Origin: Candidatus Scatousia excrementigallinarum
GTDB lineage: Bacteria > Cyanobacteriota > Vampirovibrionia > Gastranaerophilales > Gastranaerophilaceae
Direction: 5' to 3'
Length of the DNA: 35,403 bases
NCBI GenBank assembly: GCA_018711035.1
Contig: DVIU01000121.1
Span: 1-35,403 of the forward strand
The position numbers and the translations under genes were made by a program. Positions within the stretch are counted from its first letter, which is position 1. The number at the start of each line of letters is the position of its first letter. Shown here in pieces: positions 1 through 6,127 of the stretch. Under the pieces are notes generated by a model. That model did no database searches and was not told the DNA's origin. It worked only from the letters and a program-made list of their open reading frames with translations.

Positions 1-37
1 TAAACACTAGTAAATGAATTATTTTTATAGTATATAT

Positions 38-43
38 TATAAT
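38..43 (+). promoter_or_regulatory. Possible -10 box for pyruvate kinase
   Basis: A TATAAT hexamer lies 56 nt upstream of the likely pyk start. The position 17-18 nt further upstream holds only a poor -35 match (TGAATT at 15-20), so this is a weak promoter call. Upstream control may lie outside the window. Confidence 0.3.
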
Positions 44-98
44 AAAGTTTTTGTAAAGCTTTTTTAAATATACATATTCGAAGGAGATGAAAAATAAA

Positions 99-1541
99 AT
101 GAACGATTACACTATGACCAAAATAGTAGCCACCCTCGGCCCCGCTACTGCAACAAAAGATATGATAAAAAAACTTTTTAAAGCCGGAGTTACAATGTTT
201 AGAATTAACTCCTCCCACGGGGACGTAGAATTTCACAGTGCAAATCTTAAATGTATAAGAGAGATTGAACAGGAAGAACACCGCTTAATACCTGTTCTTT
301 TAGATTTACAGGGGCCAAAAATCAGAATAGGAAATATCGGAACTCCTATAGAACTAAAAAAAGGCGAAACTCTGAAATTCCGCCATCAGGATTCAATCAC
401 AGACGACATTCTGCCTGTAGATTACAAAGGAATGGCTGATGATGTGAAAATCGGAGAAATGATTCTCATTGATGACGGAAAAATTCAGCTTGAAGTAGAA
501 AAAGTCGAAAACGGAGTTATATTTGCAAAAGTTCTTACAGACGGCCTTTTAAAACCGCGTAAAGGTATAAATATTCCGGGTTCAACAGGAAGTATTGATG
601 TATTGACAGAAAGAGACCTGAAATTCGTTAAATTTGCGGTCGACGAAAATATTGATTATCTTGGTTTATCATTTGTAAGAGAGGCTGACGATGTTGTAAA
701 ACTTCGCGAGATATTGAAAGGTTACGGCAGAGAGGACATAAAAATAATTTCAAAAATCGAAAAACCTCAAGCCGTTGACAATATAGATTCAATTATTGAA
801 GTTTCAGACGGAATTATGGTTGCAAGAGGAGATTTGGGCATTGAAATTTCTACGGAAAAAGTTCCAATTGTACAAAAAACAATTATAAGAAAAGCTAATA
901 TAAAACATAAAGTTGTTATTGTAGCAACACAGATGCTTGAAAGTATGATTGAAAATCCTATTCCAACCCGTGCAGAAACCTCCGATGTAGCTAATGCAAT
1001 TCTTGACGGAACTGATGCAATAATGCTTTCAGGAGAAACGGCTGCCGGTGCTTATCCTGTTGAAGCTGTACAAATGATGAAAAAAATTGCAGATACTGTT
1101 GAATCTTCTCCGTTCATGAGAAAAAATAAATTCCCAAGAAGAATGATTGAAGAAGAAAAAGATAATCAGGCAATGGCACTGGGTATGTCTATAGCAGATA
1201 TGTGTAAAAAAATGAATGTTAAAGCTGTTATGGCATTAACAAAAAGCGGACTCACCGCACAATTTTTATCCGAAGGAAGATTGAGCGTACCGATTTTTGC
1301 CTGCTGCCCTGACAAAAGAATATGCAGCTCAATTAAATTGTACCGCGGGGTATTCCCTGTGCCTATGAATTTTGACGGAAAAATTGATAAAAAGACAGTA
1401 AAAACTATCGATAAATTTATTAAACGCCATATGGACAATGTGTCTGACGGTGATACATTAATATTTACAGGTTCAGTACCCGAACTTCTGATTGGCGGCA
1501 CAAACTTCATCAAAATTCATAAAGTCGGTTCAATCAAATAA
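99..1541 (+). CDS. pyk: Pyruvate kinase
   Basis: Catalyses the last ATP-forming step of glycolysis, phosphoenolpyruvate plus ADP to pyruvate plus ATP, in the cytosol. The protein is 480 aa, the usual length for bacterial enzymes without an extra C-terminal domain. Visible landmarks are KIVATLGPAT at the N-terminus, FRINSSHG with the substrate arginine (about R35), LDLQGPKIRIG, the catalytic lysine in IISKIEKPQ (about K219), the metal-binding VARGDLGIE, and the loop ATQMLESMIENPIPTRAE. The reading frame stays open to an ATG at 87, but that codon sits on the Shine-Dalgarno AAGGAG (81-86). The ATG at 99 lies 12 nt after it and is preferred; ATG 114 is also possible. The gene is alone and closes with a strong terminator. 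The C-terminal third is less conserved, so the allosteric behaviour cannot be predicted. Confidence 0.96.
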   Translation: MNDYTMTKIVATLGPATATKDMIKKLFKAGVTMFRINSSHGDVEFHSANLKCIREIEQEEHRLIPVLLDLQGPKIRIGNIGTPIELKKGETLKFRHQDSITDDILPVDYKGMADDVKIGEMILIDDGKIQLEVEKVENGVIFAKVLTDGLLKPRKGINIPGSTGSIDVLTERDLKFVKFAVDENIDYLGLSFVREADDVVKLREILKGYGREDIKIISKIEKPQAVDNIDSIIEVSDGIMVARGDLGIEISTEKVPIVQKTIIRKANIKHKVVIVATQMLESMIENPIPTRAETSDVANAILDGTDAIMLSGETAAGAYPVEAVQMMKKIADTVESSPFMRKNKFPRRMIEEEKDNQAMALGMSIADMCKKMNVKAVMALTKSGLTAQFLSEGRLSVPIFACCPDKRICSSIKLYRGVFPVPMNFDGKIDKKTVKTIDKFIKRHMDNVSDGDTLIFTGSVPELLIGGTNFIKIHKVGSIK

Positions 1542-1544
1542 TAA

Positions 1545-1583
1545 TAAAAAGGCCCCTTGAAAAAGGGGCTTTAAATTTGTTTT
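1545..1583 (+). terminator. Rho-independent terminator of pyk (usable on both strands)
   Basis: The stem GCCCCTT (1552-1558) pairs with AAGGGGC (1563-1569) around a GAAA loop. A T-rich stretch follows on the plus strand. On the minus strand the hairpin is followed by CTTTTTATT, so it could also end a transcript coming from about 1670. Confidence 0.9.
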
Positions 1584-1671
1584 AGGAAGGTAGGAATAGG
1601 AATAAATTTGTCTCTCTCTTTGTTAAACGGAAAATTAATACTCTCTCTGGTGTGTTTATTTAATGTTTTAT
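1550..1671 (-). ncRNA. Possible small RNA downstream of the twin regulatory module
   Basis: The 289-nt gap between pyk and the next gene has no credible ORF. Read on the minus strand it runs from the palindromic module at 1678-1735, through three AGAGAGA-type tracts (about 1610-1618, 1651-1657 and 1671-1676), into the pyk terminator hairpin. No ATG, GTG or TTG start opens a reading frame here, so the product, if any, would be an RNA of about 120 nt. Read on the plus strand the tracts are TCTCTC runs, which resemble anti-Shine-Dalgarno loops. This is inferred from the arrangement only; transcription is not shown. Confidence 0.3.
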
Positions 1672-1677
1672 CTCTCT

Positions 1678-1735
1678 GTATATATATAAAGTATATACCC
1701 AACGCCTAATTTCAATTAAGTTCTTTTTTGTTACA
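1678..1735 (-). promoter_or_regulatory. Three-box palindromic regulatory module, copy A
   Basis: Read on the minus strand it holds TGTAAC (1730-1735), a 15-nt gap, TGAAATT (1708-1714), a 9-nt gap, then an inverted repeat GTATATA...TATATAC (1678-1698), followed at once by GAGAGATAAA. The same boxes with identical gaps occur at 21422-21490. It is likely a promoter or operator pointing left, toward the possible small RNA. Confidence 0.55.
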
Positions 1736-1768
1736 AAAATTAATATATTAACTAATCCTTTTTAACTA

Positions 1769-1797
1769 TTGCAAAATTTTTAAAAGTGTTATATTCT
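1769..1797 (+). promoter_or_regulatory. Possible promoter of the 88-aa gene
   Basis: TTGCAA (1769-1774) is followed after 17 nt by TATTCT (1792-1797), with an overlapping TATATT at 1790-1795. The boxes are imperfect, but the position, 34 nt before the start codon, is right. Confidence 0.35.
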
Positions 1798-1830
1798 TAA
1801 ATAGTGGTAAACATGTTTTGAGGTTAGTAA

Positions 1831-2097
1831 ATGTTAGTATCTTCGATTGCGCGTTTTAATGCTGTTAATAACATGAATAATGCAGCCATGAATATGATGA
1901 ATGCTGCGAACTCATTTACAAATTTAAGTGCATTTGGTGGAGAACATGATTTAACAATGTTGCATGAAAAAGATAAAAAATTAAGCCTCGATTTGGCATC
2001 AAACAGTTTACTATATAAAATATCTTATTTACAGGAAAAGGCTGCTCAGAAACGACAGCAGCAGGAAATGAAAAGAAACTTAGATTTAATGGTATAA
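1831..2097 (+). CDS. Small N/M-rich helical protein of unknown function
   Basis: An 88-aa soluble protein that I cannot assign to a named family. The N-terminal half is rich in Asn, Met and Ala, with a repetitive NNMNNAAMNMMNAANSF stretch. The C-terminal half is charged and probably helical (LQEKAAQKRQQQEMKR). It has no signal peptide, cysteines or membrane segment. The opening MLVSSIARFNAV resembles N-termini I associate with short Gastranaerophilales proteins; that is recollection, not a search. A GAGGTTA Shine-Dalgarno precedes the ATG, and a strong terminator starts 3 nt after the stop, so it is a single-gene unit. The clear start and stop signals make it a real gene despite its size. Confidence 0.75.
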   Translation: MLVSSIARFNAVNNMNNAAMNMMNAANSFTNLSAFGGEHDLTMLHEKDKKLSLDLASNSLLYKISYLQEKAAQKRQQQEMKRNLDLMV

Positions 2098-2126
2098 AAA
2101 GCCTACTTTACAAAGTAGGCTTTTTA
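2095..2126. terminator. Bidirectional terminator between convergent genes
   Basis: GCCTACTT (2101-2108) pairs with AAGTAGGC (2113-2120) around a TACA loop. It is flanked by A5 on the left and T5 on the right, so it serves the 88-aa gene on the plus strand and the MFS gene on the minus strand. Confidence 0.92.
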
Positions 2127-2127
2127 G

Positions 2128-3300
2128 TTATTTATGACAACTCTTTGTAAATAATCTTTCAAGTACCGGATAGGAGGCAAGTGCCGGTATCAGAGTAATT
2201 ATAAGCAGAACAGGTATAATTCCTTTGGCCTGTGCGATAAAACCGATTACGGATAGAGCAATTGCCACAACCCCCCACGAAAAACCGTTTATAAATCCAC
2301 CTATGATACTTTTGTACTGAGGCAGGGTAGTTTGTGCCATAACCATAGTAACAGGCATCGCCATACCTGTACAGAATCCCATTAATACGAACACAGCAAA
2401 AGCCGCAACAGGAAACGTTTTATAGAACAGGGCAAACATTAACATAAGCGGAAATGTAGAAGTCATTGAAAATGCAAGAACAGCACGCGCCCCTGCCTTA
2501 TTTTCCACAGTTCGGCTGATAAATGAACCAATTCCTGCGGCAAAACTGAATGCAAATAATGCAATCCCGATTTTAAACGGTTTATATCCCATATTACGCC
2601 ACAAAAACGGCAGCAATATTGAAGTTGATGTTGTAACAAGTGTCTTTAAAATTGCGATTATATTTAAAATATTCAATCTTCTGTTGGAAAAAATATCTTT
2701 AAATGTTTGAATAAAATCATTATGAGTTTTTGTTTCGGCATTAGACGAAATTTTAGGCACAAAGCAAAACATCAGACTTGCGACCATAAGTCCGGGAATT
2801 GCAAGGAAAGGCATTGAATGTAAACCGATAAATTGAGCGACGGCGGCAGAAACAATAGGGCCGAGAGAATAGCCGAGTGTTCCCAATCCTATAAATATAC
2901 CCATATTTTTAATTACATCGCCGGTAGAAAAACGTACTGTAAATCCAAGTGCTTGCGGATGAAAAAAACTCGAGCCCAAACTTCCCAAAATAATAAAAAT
3001 CAATAGGGTAAAAACATTGTTGGCACTGGGTGCCAGAGAAATAAACAGAGAAGTTGCAATTAATCCCCAGAAAATAAAAGCACGTCGGGTTATATTATCA
3101 GCAAAAAAGCCGAATACAGGCTGTAAAAGCGACGCAAAAATATGCGAAAGACTGACGATAATTGTAGCAATCGCCATAGAAATACCAAGTTTTAACGCAA
3201 TAAACGGCATAATCGGATTTAACATGCCTGTATAAATATCATTTACAAAATGAGCTGACGAAAGCCAGATAAGGGGGGTCTTTTCGTTTATATTTTTCAT
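2128..3300 (-). CDS. MFS transporter, fosmidomycin-resistance (Fsr)-like
   Basis: A roughly 390-aa inner-membrane carrier with about 12 hydrophobic segments, of the major facilitator superfamily. The order WLSSAHFVNDIYTGMLNPIMP, FGFFADNITRR (the loop 2-3 motif) and LGSSFFHPQALG resembles the Fsr/YnfM-type drug exporters, where an FHP or YHP motif sits in segment 4. The substrate cannot be read from the sequence. The frame opens at a TTG (3318), but the ATG at 3300 begins MKNINEKTPLIW and is the more natural start. No good Shine-Dalgarno is visible for either. It lies just downstream of an XRE regulator on the same strand, so the two probably share a transcript and the regulator may control the exporter. 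Confidence 0.85.
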   Translation of the reverse strand: MKNINEKTPLIWLSSAHFVNDIYTGMLNPIMPFIALKLGISMAIATIIVSLSHIFASLLQPVFGFFADNITRRAFIFWGLIATSLFISLAPSANNVFTLLIFIILGSLGSSFFHPQALGFTVRFSTGDVIKNMGIFIGLGTLGYSLGPIVSAAVAQFIGLHSMPFLAIPGLMVASLMFCFVPKISSNAETKTHNDFIQTFKDIFSNRRLNILNIIAILKTLVTTSTSILLPFLWRNMGYKPFKIGIALFAFSFAAGIGSFISRTVENKAGARAVLAFSMTSTFPLMLMFALFYKTFPVAAFAVFVLMGFCTGMAMPVTMVMAQTTLPQYKSIIGGFINGFSWGVVAIALSVIGFIAQAKGIIPVLLIITLIPALASYPVLERLFTKSCHK

Positions 3301-3325
3301 AAGTCTATTATTAAACAAAAGTTAT

Positions 3326-3544
3326 TCAAAAATCAATTAAATCCTTTACCTGTACATCAAGCTTATCTGCAATATCAATAAGCAGCCCGAGGCTAATGCA
3401 ACGTTTCGCAGTTTCTATTTTAGCCAGATGTTCACGTGAAATGTCAAGCATTTCAGCAAGTTTATTCTGTGAATATTTCCTCTGTTTTCTGATGGTGAAG
3501 ATTTTTCGACCCAATTGTAAAATTTTTGTAGTCTTATTGTCCAT
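3326..3544 (-). CDS. XRE-family helix-turn-helix regulator
   Basis: A 72-aa protein that is almost entirely a Cro/C1-type DNA-binding domain. RKIFTIRKQRKYSQNKLAEM forms helices 1-2, LDISREHLAKIETAKR holds the recognition helix, and LGLLIDIADKLDVQVKDLIDF forms the closing helices. There is no sensor or oligomerisation domain, so it probably acts as a simple repressor dimer. It sits upstream of the MFS gene in one unit and is divergent from the prepilin gene, with only 65 nt between start codons. A 13-bp direct repeat has one copy over its own first codons and the other in the prepilin leader. These are candidate operators. Confidence 0.88.
   Translation of the reverse strand: MDNKTTKILQLGRKIFTIRKQRKYSQNKLAEMLDISREHLAKIETAKRCISLGLLIDIADKLDVQVKDLIDF
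3527..3539 (+). repeat. 13-bp direct repeat, copy 1 (candidate operator)
   Basis: TGTAGTCTTATTG, identical to 3578-3590, starts 51 bp before it. This copy lies within the first codons of the XRE gene and touches the -35 box of the prepilin promoter. Confidence 0.6.
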
Positions 3545-3566
3545 ATTTTTAATTTTCGTTTATAAT
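3537..3566 (+). promoter_or_regulatory. Promoter of the prepilin-like gene
   Basis: TTGTCC (3537-3542), an 18-nt spacer, then TATAAT (3561-3566). The expected start of transcription is near 3573, just before the second copy of the 13-bp repeat. A regulator bound at the two repeats would bracket the promoter. Confidence 0.6.
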
Positions 3567-3577
3567 AAAAATATGTA

Positions 3578-3590
3578 TGTAGTCTTATTG
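3578..3590 (+). repeat. 13-bp direct repeat, copy 2 (candidate operator)
   Basis: Second identical copy of TGTAGTCTTATTG, located between the -10 box and the Shine-Dalgarno of the prepilin-like gene. Its start is 51 bp, about five helical turns, from that of copy 1. Confidence 0.6.
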
Positions 3591-3609
3591 AGAACAAACA
3601 GGAGGATAT

Positions 3610-4293
3610 ATGAAAACATATCAGGGATTTACACTTGCTGAAGTACTGATTACACTGGGAATTATAGGAATTGTTGCTGCAATGACCCTGCCTGCACTAA
3701 CCGGCAGTTATAAAAATCAGGAAAGAAGCGCAAGGGTTAAGAAATTTTATTCGATGATGTCACAGGTAATACTGCTATCAGAAAATGAAAACGGCCCGAT
3801 TGAATATTGGGAAAAGGGAGCCGGCGACATAAAAAATGAAGACGGAGAACATGATATGCACCAAAATGGGAAAGAATGCCAGCAATTTTTTTACAAATAT
3901 ATAAAAAAATACATAAAGAATTTAAAAAGCGAAACCGCGGAAAATAATGAAAGCCTTTGTGAATACAAAATAATCTTTGCAGACGGCTCATCATTATGCG
4001 CACATAACGGGAAATGCATGGATTTAATATACGATATAAACGGTGAAAAACAGCCCGATAAAGAGGGATATGACCGATTTCGCTTTATAATATGCACCGG
4101 AAATGATAATGCAGTAGATGATGCCGTATTACGCTGCGGCAGTAAAGATAAAAGATTTTGTACCTACGGACCTAACATATATAAAACAAGAGAAACAGCT
4201 TATAATGCTTGTAAAACAGCTCCTGCATATTGTAGTACTTTATTACAATATGACAATTTTGAATTTAAGAAGGATTATCCTTTCAAATTATGA
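3610..4293 (+). CDS. Type IV prepilin-like protein (pseudopilin)
   Basis: A 227-aa protein with a class III signal: a six-residue leader MKTYQG, cleavage before F7, Glu at mature position 5 (FTLAE), then a hydrophobic helix LITLGIIGIVAAMTLPAL. A prepilin peptidase would cut and methylate it for assembly into a type IV pilus or type II secretion pseudopilus. The rest is a hydrophilic C-terminal domain with several cysteines that could form disulfides in the envelope. A strong AGGAGG site precedes the ATG. No other pilus gene is adjacent; Gastranaerophilales-type genomes scatter many such single prepilins (recollection). Its last 19 nt overlap the end of lgt on the other strand, with no terminator between them. 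Confidence 0.9.
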   Translation: MKTYQGFTLAEVLITLGIIGIVAAMTLPALTGSYKNQERSARVKKFYSMMSQVILLSENENGPIEYWEKGAGDIKNEDGEHDMHQNGKECQQFFYKYIKKYIKNLKSETAENNESLCEYKIIFADGSSLCAHNGKCMDLIYDINGEKQPDKEGYDRFRFIICTGNDNAVDDAVLRCGSKDKRFCTYGPNIYKTRETAYNACKTAPAYCSTLLQYDNFEFKKDYPFKL

Positions 4294-5072
4294 TATTTGC
4301 TGTTCAGGTAAATTAAAACAGCTGCCGAAATCAACAAAATAACGACAGATACAATTTGCGCAATAGGGATACCTGAAATATCAAGTGCACTGTCCAGTCT
4401 GAAACTTTCTACAAATATACGTACGACAGAATAAAGTATCATATAAATACATACTGTTATACCGGGCTTTTCAATAGCATATTTTTTCATAATAAAATAA
4501 AGCACCAGAAAAATACAAAAATCAAGCAGGCTTTCATATAAAAAAGTCGGATGATAATATTCAAAATTAAACAACTGGGCATGCCTGTGTGATAAAGGAA
4601 TATACAATTTCCACGGCAAATCGGTTGGAAATCCGTAGGCTTCCGAATTAAAGAAATTTCCCCATCTGCCTATTGCCTGCCCTAATGCGGTTCCGCACGC
4701 AAAAGCATCTAACACGCCAGGAACCGGCAAATGATTTTTTTTAGAAAGCAAAATCAGTGTAATAATACCGGCAATTAAACCTCCATGTATAGACAGACCT
4801 CCTTCACGAAAATTCAGGATTTCAAGAGGATTTGAAAAATAATAAACCGGATTTAAAAGACAGTAATACAGCCTTGCACCCAGAAGCCCTGCAATAATAA
4901 GATACGCTGAAATATCCCAAATTGCGGAATAATTTTTGTCGGGATTAAATTTTTTAAAAATTAAATACGCAGCACTGACGCCGGTTATACAGGCAACAGC
5001 CATAGTCAAACCATAGTAATAGACAGGGAAATCACCTATACGAAATAAGACATCACCCGGAGATTGAAACAT
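4275..5072 (-). CDS. lgt: Prolipoprotein diacylglyceryl transferase
   Basis: An inner-membrane enzyme that moves diacylglycerol from phosphatidylglycerol to the lipobox cysteine of prolipoproteins, the first lipoprotein maturation step. The 265-aa length and about seven membrane segments fit the family. Conserved residues are visible: H96 in GLSIHGGLIAG, and R136, N139 and E144 in the signature GRWGNFFNSEAYG. HPTFLYES and RIFVESFR follow later. The start codon has an AGGAG site that overlaps the stop of the upstream lipoprotein gene, with a 2-nt gap, so the two are co-transcribed and probably translationally coupled. Confidence 0.96.
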   Translation of the reverse strand: MFQSPGDVLFRIGDFPVYYYGLTMAVACITGVSAAYLIFKKFNPDKNYSAIWDISAYLIIAGLLGARLYYCLLNPVYYFSNPLEILNFREGGLSIHGGLIAGIITLILLSKKNHLPVPGVLDAFACGTALGQAIGRWGNFFNSEAYGFPTDLPWKLYIPLSHRHAQLFNFEYYHPTFLYESLLDFCIFLVLYFIMKKYAIEKPGITVCIYMILYSVVRIFVESFRLDSALDISGIPIAQIVSVVILLISAAVLIYLNSKYHNLKG

Positions 5073-5074
5073 AA

Positions 5075-5677
5075 TTACTCCTGAGCAATTGCCGCAGGCT
5101 GTGACGACGCATTCCTTTTGAGTTTCAAATCTTTTATATGATTCTGAACATCATCGGCATCAGCTGCTGCGGGTTTCTTTTCAAGATATAATTCGTAATT
5201 TTTAACAGCAGCACCGGTTAATGATTTAATATACTCTTTTGTTCTATCTGTCAGCACAAATGCTTTGTCATCACTTTCATCTGCATTATTATCTTCAAGT
5301 TTTTCCAATCTGCCATCATCATTAACTTTAAGAATACCGGTACTTAAATCTGCAACCAAATCCTCTTGCACAACAGCCACTCCATAATATGCATCAGCAA
5401 AATCCGGTTTTAATTCAATTGTTTTTTCATAAGCACTAATTGCGTTAGGATAATCTTCAGCTTTAGTATAAGCAATAGCAAGATTATAATGAGATTCATA
5501 CAAAGAAGCATCCAAATCAATACTTGACTTTAATCTTTCGATTGCCTCTGCATAATTTCCCTGTTCCATAAATGCAGCGGCTTTATTATTCAGTTCCTGC
5601 ACCGCAAGATTATTTATACATGCAGTGGTTACAACCGAAATAAAAAGAATACTGACTAATAAAAGTGCTTTTTTCAT
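5075..5677 (-). CDS. TPR-repeat lipoprotein
   Basis: A 200-aa protein with a signal peptide (MKKALLLVSILFISVV) ending in a lipobox-like TTAC, so C20 is the likely lipidation site. The -3 residue is Thr, which is unusual but tolerated. Residues about 30-110 form at least two tetratricopeptide repeats (NYAEAIERLKSSIDLDASLY and YPNAISAYEKTIELKPDFAD). A Glu/Asp-rich insert and a further helical segment (AAVKNYELYLEKKPAA) follow. TPR proteins of this type are usually scaffolds in the envelope; the partner is unknown. It is the first gene of the unit with lgt, the enzyme that would lipidate it. Confidence 0.85.
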   Translation of the reverse strand: MKKALLLVSILFISVVTTACINNLAVQELNNKAAAFMEQGNYAEAIERLKSSIDLDASLYESHYNLAIAYTKAEDYPNAISAYEKTIELKPDFADAYYGVAVVQEDLVADLSTGILKVNDDGRLEKLEDNNADESDDKAFVLTDRTKEYIKSLTGAAVKNYELYLEKKPAAADADDVQNHIKDLKLKRNASSQPAAIAQE

Positions 5678-5749
5678 TTTAAATCATCCCTCTTCTTTTA
5701 GTTAATACAGCCCGCCACACGGGGCACGCTATGAACAATATTTAAAGTT

Positions 5750-5778
5750 ATTATAAAATAAGCAAAAATATTTGGCAA
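5750..5778 (-). promoter_or_regulatory. Promoter of the TPR lipoprotein-lgt unit
   Basis: On the minus strand TTGCCA (5773-5778), a 17-nt spacer and TATAAT (5750-5755). The -35 box shares its bases with the divergent promoter to its right. The leader then runs about 65 nt to the ATG at 5677, passing a GC-rich stretch (5708-5730) that could fold weakly. Confidence 0.75.
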
Positions 5779-5800
5779 ATTTATAGATTTAAGTTACAAT
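5772..5800 (+). promoter_or_regulatory. Promoter of the eight-gene operon
   Basis: TTGGCA (5772-5777), a 17-nt spacer and TACAAT (5795-5800). The -35 hexamer overlaps the divergent minus-strand -35 by five bases because TTGGCAA can be read as a -35 on both strands. The start codon lies about 50 nt downstream. Confidence 0.7.
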
Positions 5801-5851
5801 AAATGTATGAGATTTTCTATAGTGTAAAAGGTCTAATAAAGGAGAATAAAC

Positions 5852-6127
5852 ATGTCTGATGATAAAGTTGTTAAGTTAGGGGCAAAACGCAGTGGACATC
5901 ACAGGGAAGAATCAAATTCCGCGATGGATAACGAACAGGAAGTTGTATATTGCAGCTTTTGTAAAAGACCTAATACACAAGTTTTAAAAATGGTTCAGGG
6001 CCCGGGTGTTAATATATGTTCGGAGTGCGCCATGATTGCAGTACAGTACCTTATATTAAACGACAGAATGCCATCTGCGGAGGCACAGCAAATTCTTGAT
6101 GCATTCTGGGGGAAAGCCAGAAAATAA
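5852..6127 (+). CDS. Stand-alone ClpX-type zinc-finger protein
   Basis: A 91-aa protein whose only recognisable domain is the N-terminal zinc-binding domain of ClpX. C34-x2-C37 and C56-x2-C59 are spaced as in ClpX (CSFCKRPN...GPGVNICSECA). Full ClpX continues into an AAA+ motor; here the protein ends after a short helix (AQQILDAFWGKARK). In ClpX this domain dimerises and binds substrates and adaptors, so this gene could encode an adaptor, a decoy or a dimerisation partner; that is inference. It is the first gene of the operon, has a GGAG site, and its stop codon overlaps the next ATG (TAATG). A second detached Clp domain lies in the same operon. Confidence 0.85.
   Translation: MSDDKVVKLGAKRSGHHREESNSAMDNEQEVVYCSFCKRPNTQVLKMVQGPGVNICSECAMIAVQYLILNDRMPSAEAQQILDAFWGKARK

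Noticed and set aside
1166-1513. Antisense ORF of 115 codons inside pyk
   Set aside because: It lies wholly within a clear pyruvate kinase frame, has no ribosome site, and shows no family pattern.
1610-1676. CT-rich tracts as a simple-sequence (microsatellite) contingency repeat
   Set aside because: The tracts are short (6-9 nt), interrupted by unrelated sequence, and lie outside any ORF. They fit better as parts of a leader or small RNA.
3527-3590. The 13-bp repeats as target-site duplications of a lost mobile element
   Set aside because: Only 51 bp separate the repeat starts, the interval holds a functional-looking promoter and start codon, and there are no terminal inverted repeats.
4118-4342. 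A 74-codon plus-strand ORF overlapping the prepilin end
   Set aside because: It is out of frame with the prepilin, has no ribosome site, and overlaps the 3' end of lgt; it is a shadow.
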